DNA from: Bosea sp. ANAM02
Lineage (GTDB): Bacteria > Pseudomonadota > Alphaproteobacteria > Rhizobiales > Beijerinckiaceae
DNA length: 64,000 bases
Direction: 5' to 3'
NCBI RefSeq assembly: GCF_011764485.1
Contig: NZ_AP022848.1
Coordinates: 2,632,001 to 2,696,000 of the forward strand
A program made the position numbers and the translations under genes. Shown here piece after piece: positions 25,486 through 32,850 of the stretch. The notes beneath the pieces are model-generated. The model had not been told where the DNA came from, ran no database searches, and saw only the letters and a list, made by a program, of their open reading frames with translations. Each line of letters opens with the position of its first letter. Positions within the stretch are counted from its first letter, which is position 1.

Positions 25486-26358
25486 TCAGAAGCGCGGCAG
25501 GCCGGGCTGGCGCTGCGGCGGTTCGGCGCCGAAATACTCCTTCACCGCCGCGTCGTAGAGCTCGTTCTGGTGGCCGAAGATCGCGATGTCGAAGGTGGTG
25601 TTGACGAAGCGCACCCAGTCCGGGTCGCCCTGCTTCATGCCGGCGCCGTAGAGCATCGTGTTCCAGGACTTGCCGGCATCGGCATATTTGTCGGGATGGC
25701 GCTTGGCGAGCCACCAGACGGTGGAGAGATCGACCGCGGCCGCGTCCGCCCGCTTGGAATCCAGCGCCAGGATGACGTTGGCCTGGCTGTCGAGCTGCAT
25801 CACCGTCGCCTGCGGCAGAACCTTCTTGACCGAGGCCTCGGCATCGACATTCTGCAGGATGGAGACACGGGCCGAGGAGCCGGCCTTGAGCAGCGCGTCG
25901 AAGCTCTTCTTGTCGCTGTCCGGGCGGGTCAGCAAGGCGATGCCCTCGACATAATAGGGGCGCGAGAACGCGATGAGCTGGGCGCGCGCCGGGGACATGG
26001 TCATGAACTGGATGACGATGTCGACCTTGCCGGTATTGATGTTGGGGATGCGCTGGGCCGCGTCCTGCCGGACGAACTCGACCTTGCTGGCGTCGTCGAA
26101 CAGGCCCTTGGCCAGGATCCGGCCCATGGTGATGTCCATGCCGACGAGTTGGCCCTTCTCGTCCTCGAAGTGCCAGGGCGCATTGGTGGAGCCCGTGCCG
26201 ACGATCAGCTTGCCGCGATCGAGCACCGTGCGCAGCAGGCTGTTCGGCGCGGATTGCGCCGCGGCCTCCCGCGCCGTGCTCGCCGCCGCGGCCAATGCGA
26301 GGCCGCCGACCAGTCCACCCTTCAGCAGAAGCCTCTTGCCTTCATCCGTGTCGCTCAT
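25486..26358 (-). CDS. Amino-acid-type ABC transporter substrate-binding protein (SBP family 3)
   Basis: 290 residues with an N-terminal export signal (KRLLLKGGLVGGLALAAAASTAREAAA; Sec-like, no twin arginine). The SBP_bac_3 pattern follows: RGKLIVGTGSTNAPWHFEDEKGQLVGMDITMGRILAKGLF, VDIVIQFMTMSPARAQLIAFSRPYYVEGIALL and ANVILALDSKRADAAAVDLSTVWWL. First gene of a transporter-RidA-PLP enzyme series. ATG 26358 was chosen for the AGAGGGG ribosome-binding site. The ligand is unknown. Confidence 0.9.
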   Translation of the reverse strand: MSDTDEGKRLLLKGGLVGGLALAAAASTAREAAAQSAPNSLLRTVLDRGKLIVGTGSTNAPWHFEDEKGQLVGMDITMGRILAKGLFDDASKVEFVRQDAAQRIPNINTGKVDIVIQFMTMSPARAQLIAFSRPYYVEGIALLTRPDSDKKSFDALLKAGSSARVSILQNVDAEASVKKVLPQATVMQLDSQANVILALDSKRADAAAVDLSTVWWLAKRHPDKYADAGKSWNTMLYGAGMKQGDPDWVRFVNTTFDIAIFGHQNELYDAAVKEYFGAEPPQRQPGLPRF

Positions 26359-26480
26359 TGGCGATACCCCTCTTTGCAAGATTAATCCATAATTACAGAA
26401 TGTATCTTGTAGTAAGGGATGCTAGTGAGGCTTTCGCCTCGAAGTCAAGCGCCAGGGCAGCGGAACGAGGCTCCGAATTT

Positions 26481-26492
26481 TGGTGTATACCA
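26481..26492. promoter_or_regulatory. TGGTGTATACCA operator-like palindrome
   Basis: Identical over 12 bp to the core of the palindrome at 30720-30731 next to the GntR/UTRA gene. It lies 123 bp upstream of the minus-strand binding-protein start, so that operon may belong to the same regulon. Confidence 0.55.
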
Positions 26493-26692
26493 GGCGCGCC
26501 GCTCATCGCAGCCGGCGTGGCGCGGCGATGTCTCCGGGCAACCGTCGGGCCTGAATCCGGTGGCGTTGCAGGGCGGCACGTTTTTTCGCATTGCGGCAGA
26601 ACGATCCTGATTGCCTCGCGTCGGTTCCAACGGGCAGCAGCGCCTGCAACTGCCGAATGGTCATGCCCTCGCGATGCGATCCGTGGGAAGCA

Positions 26693-26713
26693 TTGACAAT
26701 CTGGTATATACCA
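26693..26713 (+). promoter_or_regulatory. TTGACA box with overlapping TGGTATATACCA operator
   Basis: TTGACA (26693-26698) is followed 3 bp later by the perfect palindrome TGGTATATACCA (26702-26713). The palindrome occupies the spacer, so bound repressor would block RNA polymerase. The arrangement resembles that upstream of the FrlB-like gene (TTGACA 30696-30701, then the half-conserved TGGTATATGGAA). No good -10 hexamer at 17 bp is evident. Confidence 0.6.
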
Positions 26714-26766
26714 AATCATTCTGCCCTCTCGGCCATTCAAGCCGCCAGAATTGGGAGGGGTATTCG

Positions 26767-28293
26767 ATGGTGCCGGTCTCTCGCCGTACTGTGCTCGCCG
26801 CCGGTGCAGCCCTGCCTCTCCTGGGCCTCAGGGCCCGTGCTCAAGCCGCGGGCAAGGTGCTGCGCTTCGGCCTGTCGAGCTTCCCGCCGAGCCTGCAGCC
26901 CTGGCTCCATACCGGCACGGCGGCGCTGACGGTGAAGCTCCTGATCTTCCGCGGCCTGACAGGCTTCGACGAGAAGGGTGAGGTCCGGCCGGAGCTTGCG
27001 GAATCCTGGGCCCGCGAGGGCGACACCACCTGGGTCTTCAAGCTCCGCGAGGCCACGTTCCAGAACGGCAAGCCGGTGACGGCCGAGGATGTGAAATGGA
27101 CGCTGGAGCAGGTCGCCGCGCCCAATTCCACCGCCTTCCTCAAGGCCGAGTTCGGCGGCGTCGAGCGCATCGAGACGCCCGATACGCGCACGGTCCGCAT
27201 CGTCATGAAGCAGCCGACGGTCACGCTGCCGGTCTGGCTCGCGAGCCCGCATATGCCGATCATCGCCAAGGACTCGATCGAGGGCCGAGCCGGGCTCGGC
27301 GTCGGCGCCGGCCCCTTCGTGCTGAAGGCGCAGGAGCGCGGCGCCTCGATCGAGGTCGCGAAATTCGACAAGTACTACAAGCCCGGCCTGCCGAAGCTCG
27401 ACGGTGTCAAGCTCGTCGCCTATGCCGACGAGAACCTGCGCGTCGCCGCGCTCCAGGCCGGCGATGTCGATCTGATCGAATATGTGCCGTGGCAGTCGAT
27501 GGCCACGATCGAGAAGGATGCCCGCCTGCGGCTCGTCGCGGCCGACGGCCCCTTCATGGGGCTGAACTTCAATGGCGGCGCCGGGCCGTTCAAGGACGTG
27601 CGTTTGCGCCAGGCGGTGGCCCATGCGGTCCGGCGCGAGGACATCGTCCAAGCCGCCTTCTTCGGCCGTGGCAGCAAGCTCGAAGGCATCCCGATCCCGT
27701 CGAGCAGTCCCTATTTCGACAAGGGCCGCTCGCAGTTCTGGAACTACGACCCGGCCAAGGCGAAGAAGCTGATGGCCGAGGCCGGCATGGCGAACGGCTT
27801 CGCCTGCACGCTGCTCTCGACCGCGCAATACGGCATGCACAAGTCGACCGCCGAGGTCGTGCAGGCCAATCTCGCCGAGATCGGCATCCAGGTGACGCTG
27901 AACCTGCCGGACTGGGCCGCGCGCGTCGATCTCGCCGGCAAGGGCCGCTACGACTTCATGATCCAGGGCACGACTCCCGACAATAACGACCCCGACGGCC
28001 TCGCGCCGCTGCTCGACGGCGAGCTGCCGCCGAGCATGGCCCGGAGCTGGCAGATCCCGACGCCCGAGATTCACGCGCTCTTCGCCAAGGGCCGCGCCGA
28101 GTTCGACCCGGTGAAGCGCAAGGCGATCTATGCCGAGCTGGAGAAGGTCGCCCTGGAGCAGGCGCCGATGGTCGGCCTCGCCTGGCGCTCGCAGGGCTAC
28201 GCCATGGTCAAGGGGCTCGAGGGCTTCAAATGCTATCCGGGCGGGACGAATTTCTTCTCGGCCTATTCGCTGGACGAGGCGGCGCTGGCATAG
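26767..28293 (+). CDS. Orphan peptide-type ABC substrate-binding protein with Tat signal (SBP family 5)
   Basis: 508 residues. Twin-arginine-type signal SRRTVLAAGAALPLLGLRARAQA, then the SBP_bac_5 fold: LIFRGLTGFDEKGEVRPELAESWAREGDTTWVFKLREATFQNGKPVTAEDVKWTLEQV, and late ...EQAPMVGLAWRSQGYAMVKGLEGFKCYPGG. ATG 26767 follows GGGAGGGG. No permease or ATPase gene follows; the next gene converges. The operator-like palindrome in its promoter ties it to the GntR regulon, so it may collect the substrate of the neighbouring fructosyl-amine-type pathway. The permeases it uses are not obvious; the DppB/DppC pair at 17.9-19.7 kb is a candidate. Confidence 0.9.
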   Translation: MVPVSRRTVLAAGAALPLLGLRARAQAAGKVLRFGLSSFPPSLQPWLHTGTAALTVKLLIFRGLTGFDEKGEVRPELAESWAREGDTTWVFKLREATFQNGKPVTAEDVKWTLEQVAAPNSTAFLKAEFGGVERIETPDTRTVRIVMKQPTVTLPVWLASPHMPIIAKDSIEGRAGLGVGAGPFVLKAQERGASIEVAKFDKYYKPGLPKLDGVKLVAYADENLRVAALQAGDVDLIEYVPWQSMATIEKDARLRLVAADGPFMGLNFNGGAGPFKDVRLRQAVAHAVRREDIVQAAFFGRGSKLEGIPIPSSSPYFDKGRSQFWNYDPAKAKKLMAEAGMANGFACTLLSTAQYGMHKSTAEVVQANLAEIGIQVTLNLPDWAARVDLAGKGRYDFMIQGTTPDNNDPDGLAPLLDGELPPSMARSWQIPTPEIHALFAKGRAEFDPVKRKAIYAELEKVALEQAPMVGLAWRSQGYAMVKGLEGFKCYPGGTNFFSAYSLDEAALA

Positions 28294-28305
28294 CTGCCTG
28301 CGGCA

Positions 28306-28411
28306 AAGCGCGTCGTTCTCGGGCTTGACCCGAAAATCTCTTCCCGGAAGAGGCGCGAGAGCCTCCGCGACATGAGATGCTCGGGTCAAGCCCGAGCATG
28401 ACGGCGCGCTT
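28306..28411. repeat. Palindromic intergenic repeat, copy 3
   Basis: AAGCGCGTCGTTCTCGGGCT at the left pairs with AGCCCGAGCATGACGGCGCG at the right, and TTGACCCG pairs with CGGGTCAA inside. It lies between convergent genes and could serve as a bidirectional terminator. It belongs to the same general class as the other CGGGCTTGACCCG elements. Confidence 0.65.
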
Positions 28412-28428
28412 CAGCAGCGACGAAACAC

Positions 28429-29751
28429 TCACCCCGCCCGCGTCGTCCGCTCCAGCCGGGCGAAACGCTCCAGCCGGAAGGGCCGGGGATCGATCACCGG
28501 CGTGCGGCCGCTGACGAGATCGGCGATCAGGCGCCCGGCGCCGGGGCCGATGCCGAAGCCGTGGCCCGAGAAGCCGGTGGCGAGGAAGAAGCCCGGCAGG
28601 CGCGGCACCTCGCCGATGACGGGCACGGCGTCTGGCGTGGCATCGATCAGCCCGCCCCAACTCTCCCTGATCCTGAGGCCTGCGAAGGCCGGGAAGGCTG
28701 CGACGAGATTGTGCTGCGCTTCCCGCAGGATCGCCTCGGACGGCTTGGGATCGAGGATGCGGTTGCGCTCGAACGGCGTTTCCTGATCGAGCGACCAGCT
28801 CCTCGGCCTGCGCACCTCCTCAAGGAAGCGTTCGCCGAGGCTCAGCCGCAATTCGTGGCGCTGCTTCACCAGCGACGGCAGGAAATCGAACAGCAGGCGG
28901 AAACTATCCGGCACGATCTCGGCCACGCTCGCGCCGCGATGGGCAATGGTGTAGCCGCCATCCTGCCGCTTGCGGAAGGCGAAGTCGGAAGCGCCGACGG
29001 CATGGCTTGGCGGCCCGTCGAGCGGTTCGGTCCGGAACACCGAGCCCAGCACCTTGAGCGCCGGCAGGTCGATGCCGAGATTGCCGAGGAACAGGCGCGA
29101 CCAGGCGCCGCCCGCCAGCACGACGCGCTGGCAGGCGATCCGGCCGCGCTCGGTGACGACGGCGCCGACGCGCCCGCCTGCCGTCTCGATGCCGCGTACG
29201 GCACAGCGCGTCAGAACGGTGCCGCCATGGCGGCGCAGCGCCCGCGCCATCGCCGGCACAGCCTTCTGCGGCTCGGCCCGGGCATCGCTCGGTGTGAACA
29301 TCGCGCCTGCATAGGCGCGCTTTCCCCCGGGCAGGACCGTATCGATCTCGCGCGTGCTCAGGAGGCGCGTATCGAGCTGGTAGGTCTTCGCATGCTCGAG
29401 CCAGGCCTCCTGTTCGGCATGCCTGGCGGGCGTGTCGGCGACATAGACGATGCCGGAGCGGGTGAAGCCGGTATCGCCGCCGACGAGCCGGTCCATATCC
29501 TCCCAGAGCCGCATGCTTTCGAGGCCGAGCGGGATCTCGCCGGGGTCGCGCCCCATGACGCGAACCCAACCCCAGTTGCGGCCGGACTGCTCGTGTCCGA
29601 CCTCGCCCTTCTCGCAGACGGTGACCGAAACGCCTTCGCGCGCCAGGAAAAGAGCGGTGCTGATGCCGATGATGCCGCCGCCGATGACCACGACGTCGCT
29701 GGAAGCGGGCAGGGTCGGGTCCGGTTCGATGGTCTCGATGGTGATGCCCAT
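28429..29751 (-). CDS. FAD-dependent oxidoreductase of the DAO/D-amino-acid dehydrogenase family
   Basis: 440 residues. Rossmann motif VVVIGGGIIGISTALFLAREG at about 20-40, followed by GEVGHEQSGRNWGWVRVMGRDPGEIPLGLESM. Typical C-terminal DAO motif: GLIDATPDAVPVIGEVPRLPGFFLATGFSGHGFGIGPGAGRLIADL. It oxidises an amine C-N bond in the cytoplasm. Location behind the GntR gene in an Amadori-type cluster makes an amine, D-amino acid or fructosyl-amine substrate plausible; amadoriases belong to this superfamily, but no residue decides it. ATG 29751 lies 58 bp after the GntR stop. Confidence 0.85.
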   Translation of the reverse strand: MGITIETIEPDPTLPASSDVVVIGGGIIGISTALFLAREGVSVTVCEKGEVGHEQSGRNWGWVRVMGRDPGEIPLGLESMRLWEDMDRLVGGDTGFTRSGIVYVADTPARHAEQEAWLEHAKTYQLDTRLLSTREIDTVLPGGKRAYAGAMFTPSDARAEPQKAVPAMARALRRHGGTVLTRCAVRGIETAGGRVGAVVTERGRIACQRVVLAGGAWSRLFLGNLGIDLPALKVLGSVFRTEPLDGPPSHAVGASDFAFRKRQDGGYTIAHRGASVAEIVPDSFRLLFDFLPSLVKQRHELRLSLGERFLEEVRRPRSWSLDQETPFERNRILDPKPSEAILREAQHNLVAAFPAFAGLRIRESWGGLIDATPDAVPVIGEVPRLPGFFLATGFSGHGFGIGPGAGRLIADLVSGRTPVIDPRPFRLERFARLERTTRAG

Positions 29752-29809
29752 CAGGATGGCTCCGGCGGCGGGAGGGAGAGGCGGGAAGGCTGGTGATGGG
29801 GGGCTCAGC

Positions 29810-30685
29810 TCAGGCGGGGACAGGCGGCGCGGAACTGCGGAAGACGACGTGATGGGGGTGATTGACCGAGCGCATGTACTCGACGGGCCGCCCTTCACCG
29901 TCGCGCGCAACGATCCGCAGCACCAGGGTCGGCGAGCCCGGCGCCAGCGCCAGCAGCCGCGCTTCCTGCTCGGTCGCGGTGCCGACGCTGATCTCGCGGT
30001 CGCGGATGCTGATCTCGATGCCGTAGCGCTGTCGCAGCAACTCATAGAGCGACTGGCCGGAGACGAGGTCCTCGGCCGACAGGCCGGGCACGCTGCCGGC
30101 CGGCAGATAGCTGGTTTCGATGCAGAAGGCCTCGTCGTTCACGCTGCGCAGGCGCCGCGCCATGATCAGCGTGCTGCCGGGCGCCAGTTCAAGGCGCTGG
30201 GCGATGCTCTCGCTCGCGCCTTCCTCGCCGAAATGCAGGAGCTTGCTGCCGGGCTCGCCGCCGGCATTGCGGATGATGCGGGTGATACCGAGCGAGGCGG
30301 ACGCATCGATCGGCCGCGACACCTGCACCAGCGGGATGCGCGTGCCGCTGGTGCCGTTGCGCTCCAGCACATTGCGCTCGACCAGTCGGTCGATCGCCTT
30401 GCGCACGGTCATCCGATTGATGCCGAGCGCGTCGGCCAGCGTCCGCTCGGAGGGGATGCGATCGCCGGGGCCGTAATCCGGCCCGCCGATGAGGTCGAGG
30501 AGGTAGTCCTGCACCTCGACATAGATCGGCTTCACCCCCCTCAGCAGGTTGGGCTGGCCTTGCGCGTCGGTCGCCATGCCTTTCGACGTCCGTCCCTGTC
30601 GGAGGCCGAGCCGCGGCGCCTTCTTCGTCTTGAGGGCGAAGCGGTCGCGGAGCGCTGCAGGGCGGGAGGGGCGTTTGGTCGGCAT
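29810..30685 (-). CDS. GntR family regulator with UTRA domain (HutC/FrlR subfamily)
   Basis: 291 residues from ATG 30685; ATG 30577 with a GAAAGG box is an alternative giving 255. Winged helix: YGPGDRIPSERTLADALGINRMTVRKAIDRLVERNVLERNGTSGTRI. The UTRA ligand domain (about 120-285) ends PTLVLRIVARDGEGRPVEYMRSVNHPHHVVFRSS. HutC-group proteins bind palindromes such as GT(N)TATAC. The TGGTRTATACCA sites in its own divergent promoter and at 26481 and 26702 fit that. Likely a repressor relieved by a phosphorylated or imported sugar-amine. Confidence 0.9.
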   Translation of the reverse strand: MPTKRPSRPAALRDRFALKTKKAPRLGLRQGRTSKGMATDAQGQPNLLRGVKPIYVEVQDYLLDLIGGPDYGPGDRIPSERTLADALGINRMTVRKAIDRLVERNVLERNGTSGTRIPLVQVSRPIDASASLGITRIIRNAGGEPGSKLLHFGEEGASESIAQRLELAPGSTLIMARRLRSVNDEAFCIETSYLPAGSVPGLSAEDLVSGQSLYELLRQRYGIEISIRDREISVGTATEQEARLLALAPGSPTLVLRIVARDGEGRPVEYMRSVNHPHHVVFRSSAPPVPA

Positions 30686-30695
30686 CTCAACAGGC

Positions 30696-30734
30696 TTGAC
30701 AGTGATTGGTATATGGAATTGGTGTATACCAATT
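30696..30734 (+). promoter_or_regulatory. Divergent gntR/frlB promoter with 18-bp operator palindrome
   Basis: TTGACA (30696-30701) is followed by the degenerate TGGTATATGGAA (30707-30718) and then the palindrome AATTGGTGTATACCAATT (30717-30734), symmetric except for one central base pair. It lies between the divergent GntR and FrlB-like starts, so one operator could control both directions. The same 12-bp core recurs twice at 26.5-26.7 kb. Confidence 0.7.
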
Positions 30735-30771
30735 CTGCTGCCCAGTTTAAAGCCCGCTCGGGAGCCCGTCC

Positions 30772-31785
30772 ATGTCCCTCGCCTTCGACCGTGACGCCGT
30801 TCTGTCCGGGCTGGAGCCGACCCGCGCCGCGCTGCCGCAGGCCTATGCGCTGGGGCAGGAACTGGCCCCGAAGATCGACCGCATCTTTCTCATCGCCTGC
30901 GGCTCGGCGAACCGGGCGATGCTCGGCATCCAGTACTGGCTGGAGCGCTATTCGCCGGGCATCGAGGTCCGGCGCTATTTCCCGGCCGAGTTCATGGCGA
31001 TCGATCCGCCGCGCCTGAATGAGCGGACGCTGATCCTGCTGGCCTCCAAGTCCGGCACGACGCCGGAGACCGTCACCGCCGCGCATTTCCTCAACGGCAA
31101 GCCCTGCCGGGTCGTCGCCTTCAGCCAGTATGGCGAGAAGCCGCTGGCCCAGGCTGTGCCGCGCCATTTCCTCGTCGGCGATACCAGCGAGTCCTTTGCC
31201 GCGATGTTCATGCTGATGCAGGCGCTGATCGGTGGCCTGATGGCCGCCAAGGAAGGCTGGCCGCTCGGCGACAAGCTGCTGTCCTCGCTCGACGCATTGC
31301 CGGCGGCGATGTGCGACGCGGCCCAGCAGAACGAGGCTCGCGCCGCAGCGGACGCCGTGACCTATGCCGGAGACGACCGCATCTACCATGTCGCGTCGGG
31401 GCCGGGCTTTACCACGGCCTATGTCTTCGGCGTCTGCATCCTCATGGAGATGCTCTGGCTGCACAGCTACCCGATCGAGGCGGCCGAGTTCTTCCACGGC
31501 CCCTTCGAGATCGTCGACAAGCAGACGCCGCTGATCCTGATCACCGGCGAGGATCCGAGCCGGCCCCTGATGGAGCGGGTCGTCACGTTCTGCGATACCT
31601 ATGCCGGGCGCGTGATGAACTACGATTCCCGCGCCTTCGCGATGAAGGGCATCGACCCGGATATCCGCCCGATCGTCGCGCCCTATATCCTGCAGGCGGC
31701 GCTCAAGCGCTTCTCGGCGCATCTATCCGTGCTGCGCAACCAGCCCCTGACCACCCGCCGCTACATGTGGAAGGTGGCGTATTGA
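30772..31785 (+). CDS. frlB: SIS-domain fructosamine-6-phosphate deglycase-like protein
   Basis: 337 residues with two SIS domains: IFLIACGSANRAMLGIQYWLERYSPGIEVRRYFPAEFM, LASKSGTTPETVTAAHFL and, in the second, IYHVASGPGFTTAYVFGVCILMEMLWLHSYPIEAAEFFHGPFEIVD. The end, HLSVLRNQPLTTRRYMWKVAY, resembles the FrlB terminus. FrlB splits fructoselysine-6-phosphate into glucose-6-phosphate and lysine. A FrlD-like kinase follows, and a GntR/UTRA regulator diverges, as in frl clusters. The amine released here (lysine or another) is unknown. A GGGAG box precedes ATG 30772. Confidence 0.78.
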   Translation: MSLAFDRDAVLSGLEPTRAALPQAYALGQELAPKIDRIFLIACGSANRAMLGIQYWLERYSPGIEVRRYFPAEFMAIDPPRLNERTLILLASKSGTTPETVTAAHFLNGKPCRVVAFSQYGEKPLAQAVPRHFLVGDTSESFAAMFMLMQALIGGLMAAKEGWPLGDKLLSSLDALPAAMCDAAQQNEARAAADAVTYAGDDRIYHVASGPGFTTAYVFGVCILMEMLWLHSYPIEAAEFFHGPFEIVDKQTPLILITGEDPSRPLMERVVTFCDTYAGRVMNYDSRAFAMKGIDPDIRPIVAPYILQAALKRFSAHLSVLRNQPLTTRRYMWKVAY

Positions 31786-31838
31786 GGCGCCCGTGACCCC
31801 CTCCCGCCCTCGTGCCAAGTGTCTGACTGGACATCTTT

Positions 31839-31963
31839 CGAGCCCTCATCCTGAGGAGCCATTCCCTTGGGAATGGCGTCTCGAAGGATGCTCCAGAAGG
31901 CTCCCGAACCATCTGGAACATCCTTCGAGACGCCCCTGCGGGCCTCCTCAGGATGAGGGCTCG
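31839..31963. repeat. Palindromic intergenic repeat, copy 4 (CCTCATCCTGAGGAG type)
   Basis: CGAGCCCTCATCCTGAGGAG at the left pairs with CTCCTCAGGATGAGGGCTCG at the right, with internal GGCGTCTCGAAGGATG / CATCCTTCGAGACGCC pairing. It is a different sequence family from the CCCGGGCTTGACCCGGG elements but similar in design. It lies between the FrlB-like and FrlD-like genes, inside the presumed operon. Confidence 0.75.
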
Positions 31964-31995
31964 GTATCCTTCTCGGCGATGGGGGATTGGGCCTG

Positions 31996-32835
31996 ATGAA
32001 GCACCGCCTGCTCGGCCTCGGCGACAACACGGTCGACACTTATGTCGACCGCGGTCTTCAGTTTCCCGGCGGCAACGCGGTCAATGTCGCGGTGCAGGCA
32101 AGGCGGCTCGGGGCGCAGACGGGCTATCTCGGCTGCCTGGGCTCGGACGAAGCCGGCATGCATATCGTCGACGCCCTGCGGTCGGAAGGTGTCGACACCG
32201 CTCGCTGTCGCATCAGGCCGGGCTCCAATGCCCGCGCCTTCATCGGCCATGACGGGCAGGACCGGCGCTTCCTGCGCTCCGAGCGCGGGGTGCGCGGCGA
32301 ATGGGGCGCCATCGACGCCGCGGACCGTGCCTATATCGCCAGCTTCGACCTCGTCCATTCCAGCATCTACAGCGAACTCGGCGATGCCCTGCCGATCGTC
32401 CGGGCTGCGGCCCGGAGTCTCTCCTACGACTTCTCCGAACGCTGGAGCGACGAGAACCTCGCCGCGACGCTGCCGAGCGTCGACATCGCCTTCCTGTCGC
32501 ACCCGTCAGCTTCCGACGCGGAGTGTCGCACACTGATGGAGCGCTGCTCCGGCTGGGGTGCAGGGATGGTCGTGGCGACGCGCGGTGTGAAGGGCGCTCT
32601 CGCGCTCGCCGACGGCCGCCTCCACGAACAGCCGGCCAGCTCTGCATCCGTGGTGGATACGCTCGGCGCCGGTGACGGTTTCATCGCCGCCTGCCTGCTG
32701 GCCATACTCGACGGAGCCGGCATCGCCGCGGCGCTTGCGGCGGGTGCCGAACAGGCGGCGCAGGTCTGCGGCTATCAGGGCGGCTTCGGTCATGGCGTCG
32801 CGTGGGCGCCTGCTGCCGAGGTGCCGGTGATCTGA
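31996..32835 (+). CDS. frlD: PfkB-family fructosamine (fructoselysine-type) 6-kinase
   Basis: 279 residues, close to E. coli FrlD (about 260). Shared features: start LLGLGDNTVDTYVD, FPGGNAVNVAVQARRLG, SYDFSERWSDENL (FrlD has AFDFSDKWDSP), and the PfkB signature DTLGAGDGFIAACLLAIL with the catalytic Asp. The kinase phosphorylates an imported fructosyl-amine at C6 for the deglycase. ATG 31996 has GGGGGA nine bases upstream; TTG 31987 is a weaker alternative. It is followed after 15 bp by hyuA. Confidence 0.8.
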   Translation: MKHRLLGLGDNTVDTYVDRGLQFPGGNAVNVAVQARRLGAQTGYLGCLGSDEAGMHIVDALRSEGVDTARCRIRPGSNARAFIGHDGQDRRFLRSERGVRGEWGAIDAADRAYIASFDLVHSSIYSELGDALPIVRAAARSLSYDFSERWSDENLAATLPSVDIAFLSHPSASDAECRTLMERCSGWGAGMVVATRGVKGALALADGRLHEQPASSASVVDTLGAGDGFIAACLLAILDGAGIAAALAAGAEQAAQVCGYQGGFGHGVAWAPAAEVPVI

Positions 32836-32850
32836 GGGAGGAAGACAGAG

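Larger units (their letters stand above)
26359..26766. promoter_or_regulatory. 408-bp divergent promoter region between two binding-protein genes
   Basis: No gene is seen here. It contains TTACAGAATGTA (26393-26404) near the minus-strand gene, two TGGTRTATACCA palindromes (26481-26492 and 26702-26713), and a consensus -35 box TTGACA (26693-26698) for the plus-strand gene. The palindromes match the one in front of the FrlB-like gene, suggesting control by the GntR/UTRA regulator. Confidence 0.6.
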
